The notes: generated from the letters alone by a model not told the origin. A stretch of 64,000 bases of DNA from Bradyrhizobium genosp. L (GCF_015624485.1 NZ_CP061378.1:496001-560000), one strand, 5' to 3'. Positions 17,372-25,956 are shown, counted from the first letter of the stretch. Numbers and translations: made by a program.

Positions 17372-18265
17372 CTATTCCCAGAACGAGGGCCTCCTGAGTA
17401 TCAGATGCGGCCCGGGCGAGCCAGCCGGCTGCGCCCGCACCGTGTCGGTCCCAGTTGCCAGATGCAGCGCCGCCAGCTCGTCGGCCCGCCTGACATGGCG
17501 CACGATCTTCGGATTGACCCGGTCCGCATGCGTCACCGGCAGCATGTGGCCGGCGGCCGGCCAATGCCGCATCTCGGCGCCATCAACCAGCGCGGCGAGC
17601 TTTGCGACAATGCGCTGGGTCACATAGGGCGACAACCCGCCCGACATCAGCAGCGTCGGTACGCGCAAGCGCGTCGCCGCAGCCGCGACGCCGTCTTCCG
17701 CGAGCACGGCGGCGAAATCGTACGGCAGCTTGTCGGCTTGCTCGATCATCCGCAGCCGCCCGCTCGGCGAGAACTGCTCGCGCGGCCCGGAGCCGGCCCA
17801 GAACGAAGTGAAATCCGCCACCGCCTCCATCACCGCACCCTTGAAGATATCCTGCGACAACCGCTCGGCCGCGTCCGCAAACCGCTCGAACAGTCGCGCG
17901 TCCTGTGCACTGTCGCGCAGTAACGTCGGCAGCACAGGTTCGATCAGGGTCAGGCTGCGAACCCGGTTCGCATAATGTGAGACCGTCGCCATCCGGAACG
18001 CGATCGCCGCGCCATAGGAATGCCCGATCAGATGCAGCGGTCCGGTCACTTCGGCAAGCCGGCACTCAAGCCGAGCGATCTCGCCATCCAACGTCCGCGG
18101 CCAGTCGCGCCCGACCGTGCAGACGCCATAGCCGGAGATATCAGGCGCAATGAACCGAGCGCCGCCAAACGCAGCCGCAAGCTTCGTCCACTGCCGCCCC
18201 GACCCCAGCGAGCAATGCAACGCCACCACCGACGCCGCGGCGTGCGTCCCGTCCAGACCCGTCAT
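17372..18265 (-). CDS. Alpha/beta hydrolase
   Basis: About 297 residues, no signal peptide. Core features are the oxyanion strand VVALHCSLGSG, the nucleophile elbow LIGHSYGAA, an acid after strand six (LLMSGGLSP region) and the catalytic His in AAGHMLPVTHAD. It resembles carboxylester/epoxide-hydrolase-like proteins; the substrate is unknown. Start ATG 18265 has AGGA nine bases upstream; ATG 18274 is a near alternative but sits almost on that site. It lies six bases before the membrane-fusion gene, so the two are likely one transcript, a pairing I cannot explain. Confidence 0.82.
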   Translation of the reverse strand: MTGLDGTHAAASVVALHCSLGSGRQWTKLAAAFGGARFIAPDISGYGVCTVGRDWPRTLDGEIARLECRLAEVTGPLHLIGHSYGAAIAFRMATVSHYANRVRSLTLIEPVLPTLLRDSAQDARLFERFADAAERLSQDIFKGAVMEAVADFTSFWAGSGPREQFSPSGRLRMIEQADKLPYDFAAVLAEDGVAAAATRLRVPTLLMSGGLSPYVTQRIVAKLAALVDGAEMRHWPAAGHMLPVTHADRVNPKIVRHVRRADELAALHLATGTDTVRAQPAGSPGPHLILRRPSFWE

Positions 18266-18603
18266 CCGACCCATCCTGCTTGTTGTTTGCCCGCGCCCAA
18301 GAGGATGCGAGCGGGGCGGGGGATGGGTTATTCCTGGAAGAGGTGAGGGCGGTCGTGATCGTGATCACGCTGGGGGTGGGGGTCACTGGATGGTGATTTT
18401 GCCATCGCTGTGACGCACCCCTTGATCGTTGAATCAGGAATGGTGCCACTTGTTCGGTGTCGTCCCGGCGCAAGCCCGGACCCCTAACCACCGCGCTTGC
18501 GGTGACGAGAGGCTGGGGCCGCCGCTCGCTTCAACAACACAATCCTGTGGCTATGGGTCCCGGATCGCGCTTCGCTTGTCCGGGACGACGTGGGGAGGGA
18601 GTC
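18266..18603. other. Intergenic region with a palindromic repeat
   Basis: 338 bases between the hydrolase and a small gene. 18459-18590 is a repeat element; 18350-18370 contains the short palindrome GTGATCGTGATCAC. No coding sequence is evident. Confidence 0.5.
18459..18590. repeat. Palindromic repeat, GTCGTCCCGG class (copy 1)
   Basis: Starts GTCGTCCCGGCGCAAGCCCGGACCC and ends with the complementary CCGGGACGAC. The interior has AACAACACAATCCTGTGGCTATGG, shared almost exactly with the copy at 33855-33975. Confidence 0.85.
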
Positions 18604-18846
18604 TTAGCGCACGATGCGCTTGGCTCGCTTCGCCTTGGTGGCCGCGGGCTGTGGCACAGGCGTCGCATCGGCCGCCTCGGCGTCGCGGGCTTCGCGCAGC
18701 GCACGCAGGCGCGCCATGTTCTTGCGCACGGCGATGCCGTCGCGCTCGACCTCGGCGATCGCGCGCGCGCCTTCCTCGGCCGCGATCCGCTGGCGGTGCG
18801 CCCGGGCAAGGCTCGAAGGCGAAGGTTCTGGCCGCTTCGCGGTCAT
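18604..18846 (-). CDS. Small basic protein of unknown function
   Basis: 80 residues, highly charged and helical: AHRQRIAAEEGARAIAEVERDGI followed by VRKNMARLRALREARDAE, then an Ala/Lys-rich tail (KAKRAKRIVR). This looks like a short coiled coil or nucleic-acid-binding peptide. Start ATG 18846 (MTAKRPEPSPSS) chosen; a longer frame reaches 18873. I do not recognise a family with certainty, though the sequence has the look of a conserved small alphaproteobacterial gene. It lies 101 bases downstream of cspA on the same strand. Confidence 0.6.
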   Translation of the reverse strand: MTAKRPEPSPSSLARAHRQRIAAEEGARAIAEVERDGIAVRKNMARLRALREARDAEAADATPVPQPAATKAKRAKRIVR

Positions 18847-18947
18847 CGGCGATCCCGTCTCCAAACACGTCAAAGCCCGCCCAACCCCTGCGGGATCGAG
18901 CGGGCCGCGTCGTCATCCCAGTACATCCGTGGAATGACGGCTCGGGC

Positions 18948-19157
18948 TTACATCAGCTCGAGATTCTCGGCGCTGGTCTTGCCACGCATCTTGTCGGTCT
19001 TCAGCTCGAACGAGAGCTTCTGGCCTTCAGCCAGGCCGGTCAGACCGGCGCGCTCGACGGCGCTGATGTGCACGAACACATCCTTGCTGCCGTCGCTCGG
19101 CTGAATGAAACCAAAGCCCTTCTGGCCGTTGAACCACTTCACTGTACCTGTCGCCAT
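18948..19157 (-). CDS. cspA: Cold shock protein
   Basis: 69-residue single cold-shock (OB-fold) domain. Both RNA-binding motifs are intact: [13 protein letters not shown] (RNP1) and DVFVHISAV (RNP2). It acts as an RNA chaperone. The start ATG 19157 is preceded by GGAGAAGAGA. A long untranslated leader of about 125 bases, with a small hairpin (19171-19186) just upstream of the ribosome site, is predicted from the promoter-like sequence at 19291-19318; long structured leaders are typical of regulated csp genes. Bradyrhizobium-type genomes carry several paralogs, so which csp this is cannot be said. Confidence 0.95.
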   Translation of the reverse strand: MATGTVKWFNGQKGFGFIQPSDGSKDVFVHISAVERAGLTGLAEGQKLSFELKTDKMRGKTSAENLELM

Positions 19158-19290
19158 TCTCTTCTCCAAAGTGCGTGCACACGCACGCGTTCTTGCGCAA
19201 ACCTGCGCATCATCATTCAACTTGCGATGTTCTTTGGAGGAGGGCCGCTTTGACCATTCAACAAGGCACAACGGCTAATCGAACGGTACC

Positions 19291-19318
19291 AATATACACA
19301 TCTTTGCCGGGAATACAA
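19291..19318 (-). promoter_or_regulatory. Candidate sigma-70-type promoter of cspA
   Basis: On the minus strand TTGTAT, 16 bases, TATATT. This is the most AT-rich spot in the region. The transcript would start near 19283, giving a leader of about 125 bases. Confidence 0.4.
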
Positions 19319-19375
19319 GGTGAGAGCCGGGGGGTGAGTTCCCGCGAGGGGTGACCGCGCGCCCTCATTCTCAAT

Positions 19376-19485
19376 CCGTCACCCTGAGGTGGCAGCTTCT
19401 TCAGCGGCCCTCGAAGGGTCGACGGCCCCGCTGGTGGCCGATTCATCCTTCGAGGCTCGCAAGAGCTCGCACCTCAGGATGACGG
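19376..19485. repeat. Palindromic repeat, CCGTCATCCTGAGG class (copy 2)
   Basis: Begins CCGTCACCCTGAGGTGGC and ends CACCTCAGGATGACGG, with the inner GAAGGGTCGACGGCC and ATCCTTCGAGGCTCGCAAG also seen in 6048-6187. Confidence 0.85.
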
Positions 19486-19528
19486 TTTGGTAGCGAGACG
19501 ATTAGGGGAGAGAGCGTGCAACGCTCGC

Positions 19529-21961
19529 TCACTCCGCCGCGGCCTCCGCGCTTGGCTCGCCCTTCCAGCTCAGGATCTCCGCGGCCAGGATCGGGTGGTT
19601 GAATCCCTTCACCACGAGATCGTCGATCGGGCGGCCCTCGACGCAGGCCTCGACCATGCCGTAGACGCGGCGGCTCACCACGATCTGGTTGGGTTTGGCC
19701 TCGCCGCAGAGGCGGGAGGCGAGGTTGGTGACGCTGCCGATCGCGGCGTATTCCAGCCGCTGCTCGAAGCCGACCTGGCCGAGCGTGGCGTAGCCGAGCG
19801 CGATACCGATGCCGAAGCCCAAGCTGTGCCCGCGGTTGCGCCAACGCTCGGTGAGAGGGCCGACGGTGTCGCGCATCTCCACCGCCATCTTCACCGCGCG
19901 CTCGACATGGTCCTCGAACTGGATCGGCGCGTTGAACAGGATCATCACGCCGTCGCCGGCATATTTGTCGAGCGTGCCCTCGTATTTGAAGATCAGCTTG
20001 CCGAGCGCGGCGTGATATTCGCGCAGCACGTTCATCGCCTCTTCCGGCTCGGTCGCCTCGGTGAACGCGGTGAAGCCGCGCAGGTCGCAGAACACCACGG
20101 TGACTTCGCGGCGGTGGCTCGCCAGCAGGCCCTGCTCGCTGTCGGAGGAGGCGATCAGCTGCGCCACCTGCGGCGCCAGGAAGCGCTCGAGGCGGCGGAT
20201 GCGCTCGATCTCGGCGAGCTGGGTCTCGACCCGGGCTTCCAGCGACTTGTTGAAGTCGGTGAGCTCTTCGGTCTGGGCGCGAAGCTTGTCGGCCTGCTCG
20301 CGCACGATACCGTTGGCCTGCTCCAGAGCGTGGCTCTTGTGGTCGACCTCGCTGAACAGCCGCGCATTGCGCATCGCCAGCACCGCCTGGTGCGCGAAGG
20401 TCTTCATCAGGCCGATCAGGCTTGCAGGGAAGTCGCCCGCCATCTTGCGCAGCACCACCAGCGCGCCGAGCACGCCCTGCTGGTCGACCAGCGGCACCAC
20501 AAGCACGGAGTGGAAGCCGGCGCCGACCACGACATTGCGCAAGGGATGATCGGGACTGTCGGTGAGATCGGGAAACGCCAGCGGCTCGCCGTTGGCGGCG
20601 GCCTCGCCGAGCGGGCTGCCGCTGGCCTCGATGGCGCGATGGCTGCCTTCGGCCTGGTCGTCGATGCCGATCGATTGGGTCAGGGTGAAACTGCGATGGA
20701 TGGCGTCGTAGCCATAGATCAGCACGGCATCGGCATGGGTGATCTCGAGCGCGCGCGCGGCAACCGTCGGCAGCACGGCGTTGAGATCGAGCGAGGAGGC
20801 CACCGCGCGGCCGACCTCCTCCAGCACCTTCAGTTCGTTGATCGACTGCGCGAGGTCGCGGGTGCGCTCCTTCACCTTGGCCTCGAGGCCGGAATAGGTC
20901 TCGGCAAGCTGGCCGGCCATGCTGTTGAACTGGCCGGCGAGCTCCTCCAGCTCATCGGAGGTCTTGACCTCGATGCGATGGCCGAAATCGCCGGCCCCTA
21001 GCCGCCGCGCGCCGGTGCGGAGCGCGGTGATCGGCACCAGCATGCGCCGCGCCAGAATGGTGCCGGCGATGGTCGCGACCACGAGGCCGAGCGCGATCAG
21101 GAGCGCGACGCGCACCAGCTGGTCACGGATCGGAGCCAGCGCCTGCGCGGTCGGCTGCTCGACAAACACGTGCCAGCCGAGCTTCGGCACGCTGCGCGCG
21201 GTGGTCAGCATCGCATTGCCGTCGCTGTCGGTGCCGGCGACCACGCTGGCGCCGCCGGGCATCAAGAGCGAGGCGACTTGCGGCAGTCCGGAGAGATCCT
21301 TGCCGACATCCGGGCCCTTCGACGAACTCGCCAGCACGCGGCCCTTGGCGTCGACGACATAGGCGAGCGCCAGCCTTCCGACCTGGGAGTCGCTCAGGAA
21401 GTCGTTCAGGAAGCGCAAATCGATCTCGGCCATGGTGACGCCGGCGTTGAAGCCGGAATGCTGCTCGCCGATCGACATATACGGCCGCTGGTCGCGGAAA
21501 TAGGCCGGCGCGAAAGCCGTTCCGCGGTTCACCGTCTCGGTGTAGCGGAGATCGCGGGAGAAGTCGGCGTTGGAGTTGACGGTATAGGTCTGGCGCGACA
21601 GCCGCAGCGCCTCGTGGCCGCCGCCGTCGATCAAGGTGAGCTGGTTGACCTGCGGGACCTGGCCAAGCAGCTGGGCATAGTCGGCGCGACGCAACTCGAG
21701 CGTGTTGGAGGAGGCGCGGGTGACCCAGGAGATCTGGCGCTCGAGGTCGGAAATCGCCTGCTCGATGCGCTTGGCGGTGGCGTCGGCCTTCTCGCCCATC
21801 GCATCGGTGAGCGTGCTCTTGATGCCGCGGTAGCTGATCCAGGTCTCCAGCGCGCCGTTGACGGCGAGCACGAACACCACAAGGCCGACCAGCGCGAGGA
21901 CGTATTTGGCGAACAAGCCTCCGCGCAGGAACCAGACCTTGTCCTTGACGACCTCGTTCAT
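19529..21961 (-). CDS. Membrane class III adenylate/guanylate cyclase with Cache, HAMP and GAF
   Basis: 810-residue sensor cyclase. Order: membrane segment (about 18-38); a periplasmic double-Cache-like sensor (40-290; YMSIGEQHSGFNAGVTMAEIDLRFL); a second membrane segment (about 292-314); HAMP (315-370); a short coiled coil; GAF (about 385-535); coiled coil (540-600); class III cyclase (about 620-800). The cyclase keeps VVFCDLRGFTAFTE (first metal Asp), KYAGDGVMILFN (second metal Asp) and N-ASRL. The start has GAGG upstream. It should turn an extracytoplasmic signal into cyclic nucleotide. A Crp/Fnr-type regulator with an intact cNMP pocket is encoded 2.4 kb away, a plausible but unproven partner. 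Confidence 0.92.
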   Translation of the reverse strand: MNEVVKDKVWFLRGGLFAKYVLALVGLVVFVLAVNGALETWISYRGIKSTLTDAMGEKADATAKRIEQAISDLERQISWVTRASSNTLELRRADYAQLLGQVPQVNQLTLIDGGGHEALRLSRQTYTVNSNADFSRDLRYTETVNRGTAFAPAYFRDQRPYMSIGEQHSGFNAGVTMAEIDLRFLNDFLSDSQVGRLALAYVVDAKGRVLASSSKGPDVGKDLSGLPQVASLLMPGGASVVAGTDSDGNAMLTTARSVPKLGWHVFVEQPTAQALAPIRDQLVRVALLIALGLVVATIAGTILARRMLVPITALRTGARRLGAGDFGHRIEVKTSDELEELAGQFNSMAGQLAETYSGLEAKVKERTRDLAQSINELKVLEEVGRAVASSLDLNAVLPTVAARALEITHADAVLIYGYDAIHRSFTLTQSIGIDDQAEGSHRAIEASGSPLGEAAANGEPLAFPDLTDSPDHPLRNVVVGAGFHSVLVVPLVDQQGVLGALVVLRKMAGDFPASLIGLMKTFAHQAVLAMRNARLFSEVDHKSHALEQANGIVREQADKLRAQTEELTDFNKSLEARVETQLAEIERIRRLERFLAPQVAQLIASSDSEQGLLASHRREVTVVFCDLRGFTAFTEATEPEEAMNVLREYHAALGKLIFKYEGTLDKYAGDGVMILFNAPIQFEDHVERAVKMAVEMRDTVGPLTERWRNRGHSLGFGIGIALGYATLGQVGFEQRLEYAAIGSVTNLASRLCGEAKPNQIVVSRRVYGMVEACVEGRPIDDLVVKGFNHPILAAEILSWKGEPSAEAAAE

Positions 21962-22076
21962 CCAGCCTCGTGCGCCCCTTCAGACCTACCGGGCGTGCCA
22001 GACTTGTTTAGCACGGATCGGGAGGCGGCGCCGGTTCCGGCCGGCCGCATGGTTAGCTCTTAAGGGAGCGGCCCGA

Positions 22077-24149
22077 TCAGCGGTTGAACAGCTGCCGCAG
22101 CACGTCGTTCATGGCGGGATTGTCCGGCTGGGCGGCAGCATCGGCGGCCGGCGGGGTTGGCGCGGGCTGCTCGGCCGTCGGGGGCGCCGGCTGGGGCTGG
22201 GCCAGGCTGCGGTTTTGGCCGGGGCGGGGCGAATTGCCCTGGTTCATGGTGGAGAGGCCCTGCTGCAGCAGATTGCCGAGGGTCTCGCCGAGCTGCCCGC
22301 CGAGCGGGTTCTGGCCATTGGCACCGGCGGGCGGCTGGGCGTTCCCGGGCTGCGCGCCGGTTCCGCCGGCTTGTCCGGTCCCCTGGGCACCATTGAGGAG
22401 GTTGGTCAGGCCGTTGAGCCCCTGGCCCAGGCCCTGGCCGTTCGGCCCGAACAGGCCCTTGCCCATCTCCTTGAGCTTGGCATAGGCGGCCTCCGGATTG
22501 TCGAGCATGCCCTGCATCTCCGGATAGATCCGCGGGGCGACCCAGGGCCCTTCGACGCGCACGGGGATGCCGAAGCCGACCGGGTTGCCGGCGCGGCCCT
22601 GGCCTTCGGTGGTCATCACGAGCTGCGGCTCGACCCGGAATCCGATCTGGCGGGTGTTGAGGTCGACCGTGCCCACCCCGGTCATCTTGACCAGCGGGCC
22701 GACCAGATTGAGGTCGGTGGTGACGGCCTGGCCCTTGTCGATCTTGAACGAGGCCGAGAGCTGGCTGAGATCGGTCGCCTGCGCCTCACTCTGCTGCCAG
22801 CCGGACAACGTGCTCGTGGTGAGGTTGCGGATCATCTGCGCGACATTGAGGCCGATGATCTTGCCGTCCTGGAGCACGACAAAGGCCGTGCCGCCGAGAC
22901 TGCCGACGACGGCGCGCTCGCTGCCGCCTTGCGCACGCAGGCTGATCTTGGCCTGCATCCGCCCGTCGAGCTTGTCGAAGGCGGCGAGGCTGCTCAGCAC
23001 CGGCAGCGCGCGGACGCCGTTGACGTCGAGCGACAGCGTGTAGGCCGGCTCAGTGCCCCTGGCGTCGATCGCAAGATCGCCATTGGCGGTGCCGTCATAG
23101 GCGCCGAGATTGGCGAGACGGGCCTTCAGCATGCCGGAGTCGAGCGTGGCGTCGATCGCCACAGGTGCGAAGCGGCCGTCGCCGATCACAAGTTCCGCCG
23201 CCGAGATGCGCGCCTGGGCGTCAACATAGTTCAGCCCGGTGAGGTCGATCGAGGCATTGCTCCAGCTGTTGGTGCCGAGCGGCTGCGCTGCGTCGGAGGG
23301 ACCGGGCGCTGCGATCGCGATGCGCTGGAAGTCGAGATCGAGCTTCACCAGCGGCTTGTTGCTGGCGAAATCGACCGAGGCCCAGCCGGTGAAGCCGCCG
23401 TCGCCGAGCGTGCCGGAAACGCCGTTGAACATCGCGACCGTGCCGTTCAGCCGCACCTCGGCATTGGCCTTGATCGCCGCAGGCAGCAGGCCGGGCGCAT
23501 CGATGAGAAATTCCGCCGGCACGTTCTGCCGCTCCAGCGGAGGTGGCGGCGCCGTGGCCTTGATCTCGAATTTCAGCGGCTTGTCGCCGGCCTGCGCATT
23601 CCCCGTGATGACGATCTTGCGGTCGTCGCCGACGGTCGCATCGGCGTTGACCGTCTCGATCCGGTTCTCGATGCGGTCGCGGACATTGGAGAACACGATG
23701 GTGCCGCCGGAGACGCTGACGTGCCGGATCGTGATGCCGTCGTTGCCGGACGAGGCGGACTTCGTCTGCGGATTGTGATCGCGGGTGCGCTCGCGCTGCA
23801 GCGGCAAGGTGACCACGGGCTTGATGATCGTGAGCGCGGTGACGTCGGGGTGGCCCGACCACAGGCTCGCCAGCGTCATCTCGGCCGCGACGCGATCGGC
23901 CGCGAAGCGGTTGTTGACCTCGCGCTCGGTCGGATCCTGCAGCACGACGTCGTTCAGGGTCACGGTGACGCTCGGCCAGAAGCCGATCCTGGCGCCGCCA
24001 TTGACCGTGAGCTGGTAGCCGGTCTCGCGCTCGACCCGTTCGGTGATCGCCGAAGTCAGGAAGGCGGAGGGAACTCCGATCGCCGTGAGCAGGGCGATGA
24101 TCACGGCCACGGCGGCTATCGCGGCCACGGCAAATTTCAGTGCTCTCAT
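22077..24149 (-). CDS. AsmA family protein
   Basis: 690 residues with an N-terminal membrane anchor (about 5-25) and a long beta-rich periplasmic body of the AsmA/TamB-like superfamily (GGARIGFWPSVTVTLNDVVLQDP near the N-terminus; AELVIGDGRFAPVAIDATLDSG; the C-terminal GLGGTAFVVLQDGKIIGLN-type AsmA_2 region about 430-540). Residues about 575-680 are Gly/Pro/Gln-rich and probably disordered. The family helps outer-membrane assembly or phospholipid transport. It stands alone between the cyclase and Crp-like genes, transcribed away from the latter. Confidence 0.88.
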   Translation of the reverse strand: MRALKFAVAAIAAVAVIIALLTAIGVPSAFLTSAITERVERETGYQLTVNGGARIGFWPSVTVTLNDVVLQDPTEREVNNRFAADRVAAEMTLASLWSGHPDVTALTIIKPVVTLPLQRERTRDHNPQTKSASSGNDGITIRHVSVSGGTIVFSNVRDRIENRIETVNADATVGDDRKIVITGNAQAGDKPLKFEIKATAPPPPLERQNVPAEFLIDAPGLLPAAIKANAEVRLNGTVAMFNGVSGTLGDGGFTGWASVDFASNKPLVKLDLDFQRIAIAAPGPSDAAQPLGTNSWSNASIDLTGLNYVDAQARISAAELVIGDGRFAPVAIDATLDSGMLKARLANLGAYDGTANGDLAIDARGTEPAYTLSLDVNGVRALPVLSSLAAFDKLDGRMQAKISLRAQGGSERAVVGSLGGTAFVVLQDGKIIGLNVAQMIRNLTTSTLSGWQQSEAQATDLSQLSASFKIDKGQAVTTDLNLVGPLVKMTGVGTVDLNTRQIGFRVEPQLVMTTEGQGRAGNPVGFGIPVRVEGPWVAPRIYPEMQGMLDNPEAAYAKLKEMGKGLFGPNGQGLGQGLNGLTNLLNGAQGTGQAGGTGAQPGNAQPPAGANGQNPLGGQLGETLGNLLQQGLSTMNQGNSPRPGQNRSLAQPQPAPPTAEQPAPTPPAADAAAQPDNPAMNDVLRQLFNR

Positions 24150-24373
24150 GTCGTCGTTCCCGACCGGGCAGGCGGCATCGGATCGACTGACCCGCGGGCG
24201 GGCAGGTCCGATCGCGCGAGATTATCCCGCAAATGGGACCTCGCTCCAATGCAGGTAAAAATAATCCGCTAATCGCATGAACTTATGTGATCTCTGACAC
24301 ACTTCATTGAGGGTGATTTTTGCTAACCGGCGTGAGCGGGGACTGCGCTGGATCGATTTGGGAAGGCAGTACA

Positions 24374-25048
24374 ATGAGCAAACAGGCCGAATTTGCGGTC
24401 ATTTTGAAGATGAACCCGATGTTCGCCGATCTCGGCGCGGACGAATTGCAGCGGCTTTCAACCCTGTGCCACACCCAGCAGCTCGCCTCCGGCGAGCTCC
24501 TGTTCCAGAAAGGCGATCCCGGCGACGCCCTGTTCGGGGTCCGCCGCGGCCAGGTCCGGATCGAGACCGGTGCCTCCGACGGCAGCCGGCTGACGCTCAA
24601 CTTCATGGGGCCCGGCGATCTCTTCGGCGAGGTCGCGGTGCTCGACGGCCAGGACCGCACCGCGGATGCGACCGCGGGCGAGGCCTGCGAATTGTTCGTG
24701 CTGCGGCGGGACGACTTCCTCACCTTCCTCGAGCGCGAACCCAAGGTCGCGGTCCGGTTGATCGAATTGCTGTGCCAGCGCATCCGCTGGCAGAGCGAGC
24801 GGATGGAAGAGTCGGTGCTGCAACCGTTGCCGGTGCGGCTGGCGCGGCGGCTCTGTGCGCTGGCAGAGGATTTCGGTTCCGAGGTGCATATCTCACAGGA
24901 ACAGCTCGGCGTCTTCGTCGGCGCCGCGCGCGAAAGCGTCAACCGGCAGCTGCAGAGCTGGCGCCGGGACGGCATCGTCGACCTGCAACGCGGACGCATC
25001 ATGCTGCACAACATGACCAAGCTGACCGCGGTCGCGCGCAACGACTAA
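24374..25048 (+). CDS. Crp/Fnr-family transcriptional regulator
   Basis: 224 residues. Residues about 15-135 form a cNMP-binding barrel with FGEVAVLDGQDRTADATA, which keeps the Gly-Glu and Arg-Thr residues of the phosphate pocket; the C-terminal winged helix (about 150-220) has EQLGVFVGAARESVNRQLQSWRRDGIV as recognition helix. There is no cysteine cluster for an iron-sulfur centre, so it is not FNR. Start ATG 24374 has GGAAGG upstream; upstream codons to 24320 lack a ribosome site. Likely cAMP- or cGMP-responsive, given the intact pocket and a nearby cyclase gene. Confidence 0.9.
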   Translation: MSKQAEFAVILKMNPMFADLGADELQRLSTLCHTQQLASGELLFQKGDPGDALFGVRRGQVRIETGASDGSRLTLNFMGPGDLFGEVAVLDGQDRTADATAGEACELFVLRRDDFLTFLEREPKVAVRLIELLCQRIRWQSERMEESVLQPLPVRLARRLCALAEDFGSEVHISQEQLGVFVGAARESVNRQLQSWRRDGIVDLQRGRIMLHNMTKLTAVARND

Positions 25049-25077
25049 GCCGAATCCGCTTCTGCACTCATCGCTTG

Positions 25078-25240
25078 CACACGCGCGAGATGACAGCACC
25101 TCGCGCGTGTGCGCATGCATTGTGCGTTCGGCTGCACAAAAGACTTGCTTGCCGGAACCGGCAGGCGTCGCTTTCAATGGGCGCGCGGGTCCTTGGGGTG
25201 ACACCCAGCCTTGCTGGCCTCACGCCATCCACCCTGCAAA
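25078..25240 (+). ncRNA. Structured non-coding candidate between crp-like gene and terminator
   Basis: Starts with a perfect 12-base stem (CACACGCGCGAG/CTCGCGCGTGTG, 25078-25111, loop of ten), followed by small inverted repeats TTGCCGG-AACCGGCA (about 25148), GGGTGACACCC (25196) and CCAGCCTTGCTGG (25205), and then the terminator at 25241. No open frame of credible composition. It may simply be the structured tail of the crp-like mRNA or an independent small RNA. Confidence 0.35.
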
Positions 25241-25274
25241 CCCCTGCGGTCATCCCGTTGACCGCAGGGGTTTT
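25241..25274 (+). terminator. Rho-independent terminator
   Basis: Perfect 12-base stem CCCCTGCGGTCA / TGACCGCAGGGG with a six-base loop (TCCCGT) followed by TTTT. It is the strongest intrinsic terminator seen in the window and points rightward, about 190 bases after the crp-like stop codon. Confidence 0.85.
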
Positions 25275-25306
25275 GATTCCAGGCGCGTGAGGTGGGATCG
25301 TCTCGG

Positions 25307-25675
25307 TCAAGGCCCGATGGGCAAGCGCCTTCTGCGAAGGTGGTCGCGGTCGACGACAATGATGCTTTCAACAATATCGTCATCGCTGAGCTGCGCAAGG
25401 ATATCGCCCAATCGCTTGCAGACCTCGGCGAGAGTCCAGTCGCCGCGTCGGAACAGGATGAGGCTTGGCTCGGTGGCGCGCGCGGTTGCGAGCAATTGAG
25501 GATAGTCGAGGTCGGCCGTGATGATAGTCCTCGCCTCACGTTTGGCGCGATCCATGATGTCGCTGTCAGGCGCGCGTTGCAGTCCCAGATCGATGGCGTG
25601 AACGGCGTCGTGACCGCGTTTGGCCAGCCAGGTCGCGGTAGCTGGCGGCAGCGGCATATCGATGAGGAATTTCAC
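25307..25675 (-). CDS. DUF5615 PIN-like protein, probable toxin of a TA pair
   Basis: 122 residues of the DUF5615/Mut7-C-like PIN fold: KFLIDMPLPPATATWLAKRGHDAVHAIDLGL at the start (first acidic residue Asp6), DIMDRAKREARTIITADLDYPQL in the middle (second acidic cluster) and LILFRRGDWT. This fits a small nuclease. It overlaps the DUF433 gene by four bases (25672-25675), so the two are translationally coupled, antitoxin first. DUF433/DUF5615 pairs are widely listed as putative type II toxin-antitoxin modules, with little biochemical proof. Confidence 0.85.
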   Translation of the reverse strand: MKFLIDMPLPPATATWLAKRGHDAVHAIDLGLQRAPDSDIMDRAKREARTIITADLDYPQLLATARATEPSLILFRRGDWTLAEVCKRLGDILAQLSDDDIVESIIVVDRDHLRRRRLPIGP

Positions 25676-25911
25676 TTCGCGGGGACTGCAGGAAGCAGTT
25701 CGACCGTCTCGTCGTCAACGAGGAATGCTGCGTATCGCAGCGCCTCGTCGATATCCTCGGCTTCCAAATAGGGATAGCCCGCCAGGATCGTTTCGCGGGT
25801 TTCACCGGCGGCGAGCAGTCCGAGCAGACGCGCCACCGGGAATCGCAGTCCGCGGATGCAGGGCTTGCCGGTGCAAATTGCCGGGTCGATGGTGATGCGC
25901 GCAAAGGTCAT
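25672..25911 (-). CDS. DUF433 protein, probable antitoxin
   Basis: 79 residues: ARITIDPAICTGKPCIRGLRFPVARLLGLLAAGETRETILAGYPYLEAEDIDEAL is the standard DUF433 helix-turn-helix domain, including the near-invariant GKPCIRG. It is expected to bind DNA and its partner PIN-like protein. Start placed at ATG 25911, where family alignment begins; an in-frame ATG at 25941 would add ten residues. The C-terminal DDETVELLPAVPAK overlaps the toxin start. Confidence 0.87.
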   Translation of the reverse strand: MTFARITIDPAICTGKPCIRGLRFPVARLLGLLAAGETRETILAGYPYLEAEDIDEALRYAAFLVDDETVELLPAVPAK

Positions 25912-25956
25912 GCAATCAAAATAAGCCTCATTGGGTCGCATTTCCAGCGCCGCGTA

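Larger units (their letters stand above)
19158..19528. other. cspA leader and promoter region plus a repeat
   Basis: From right to left: a palindromic repeat (19376-19485), the likely cspA promoter (19291-19318), then the leader. The leader contains a hairpin GTGCGTG-CA-CACGCAC at 19171-19186 and TTGCGCAA at 19193-19200. Nothing coding is supported. Confidence 0.55.

Noticed and set aside
24374..25048. FNR-type oxygen sensor
   Set aside because: No N-terminal cysteine cluster; the cNMP pocket residues are kept instead.
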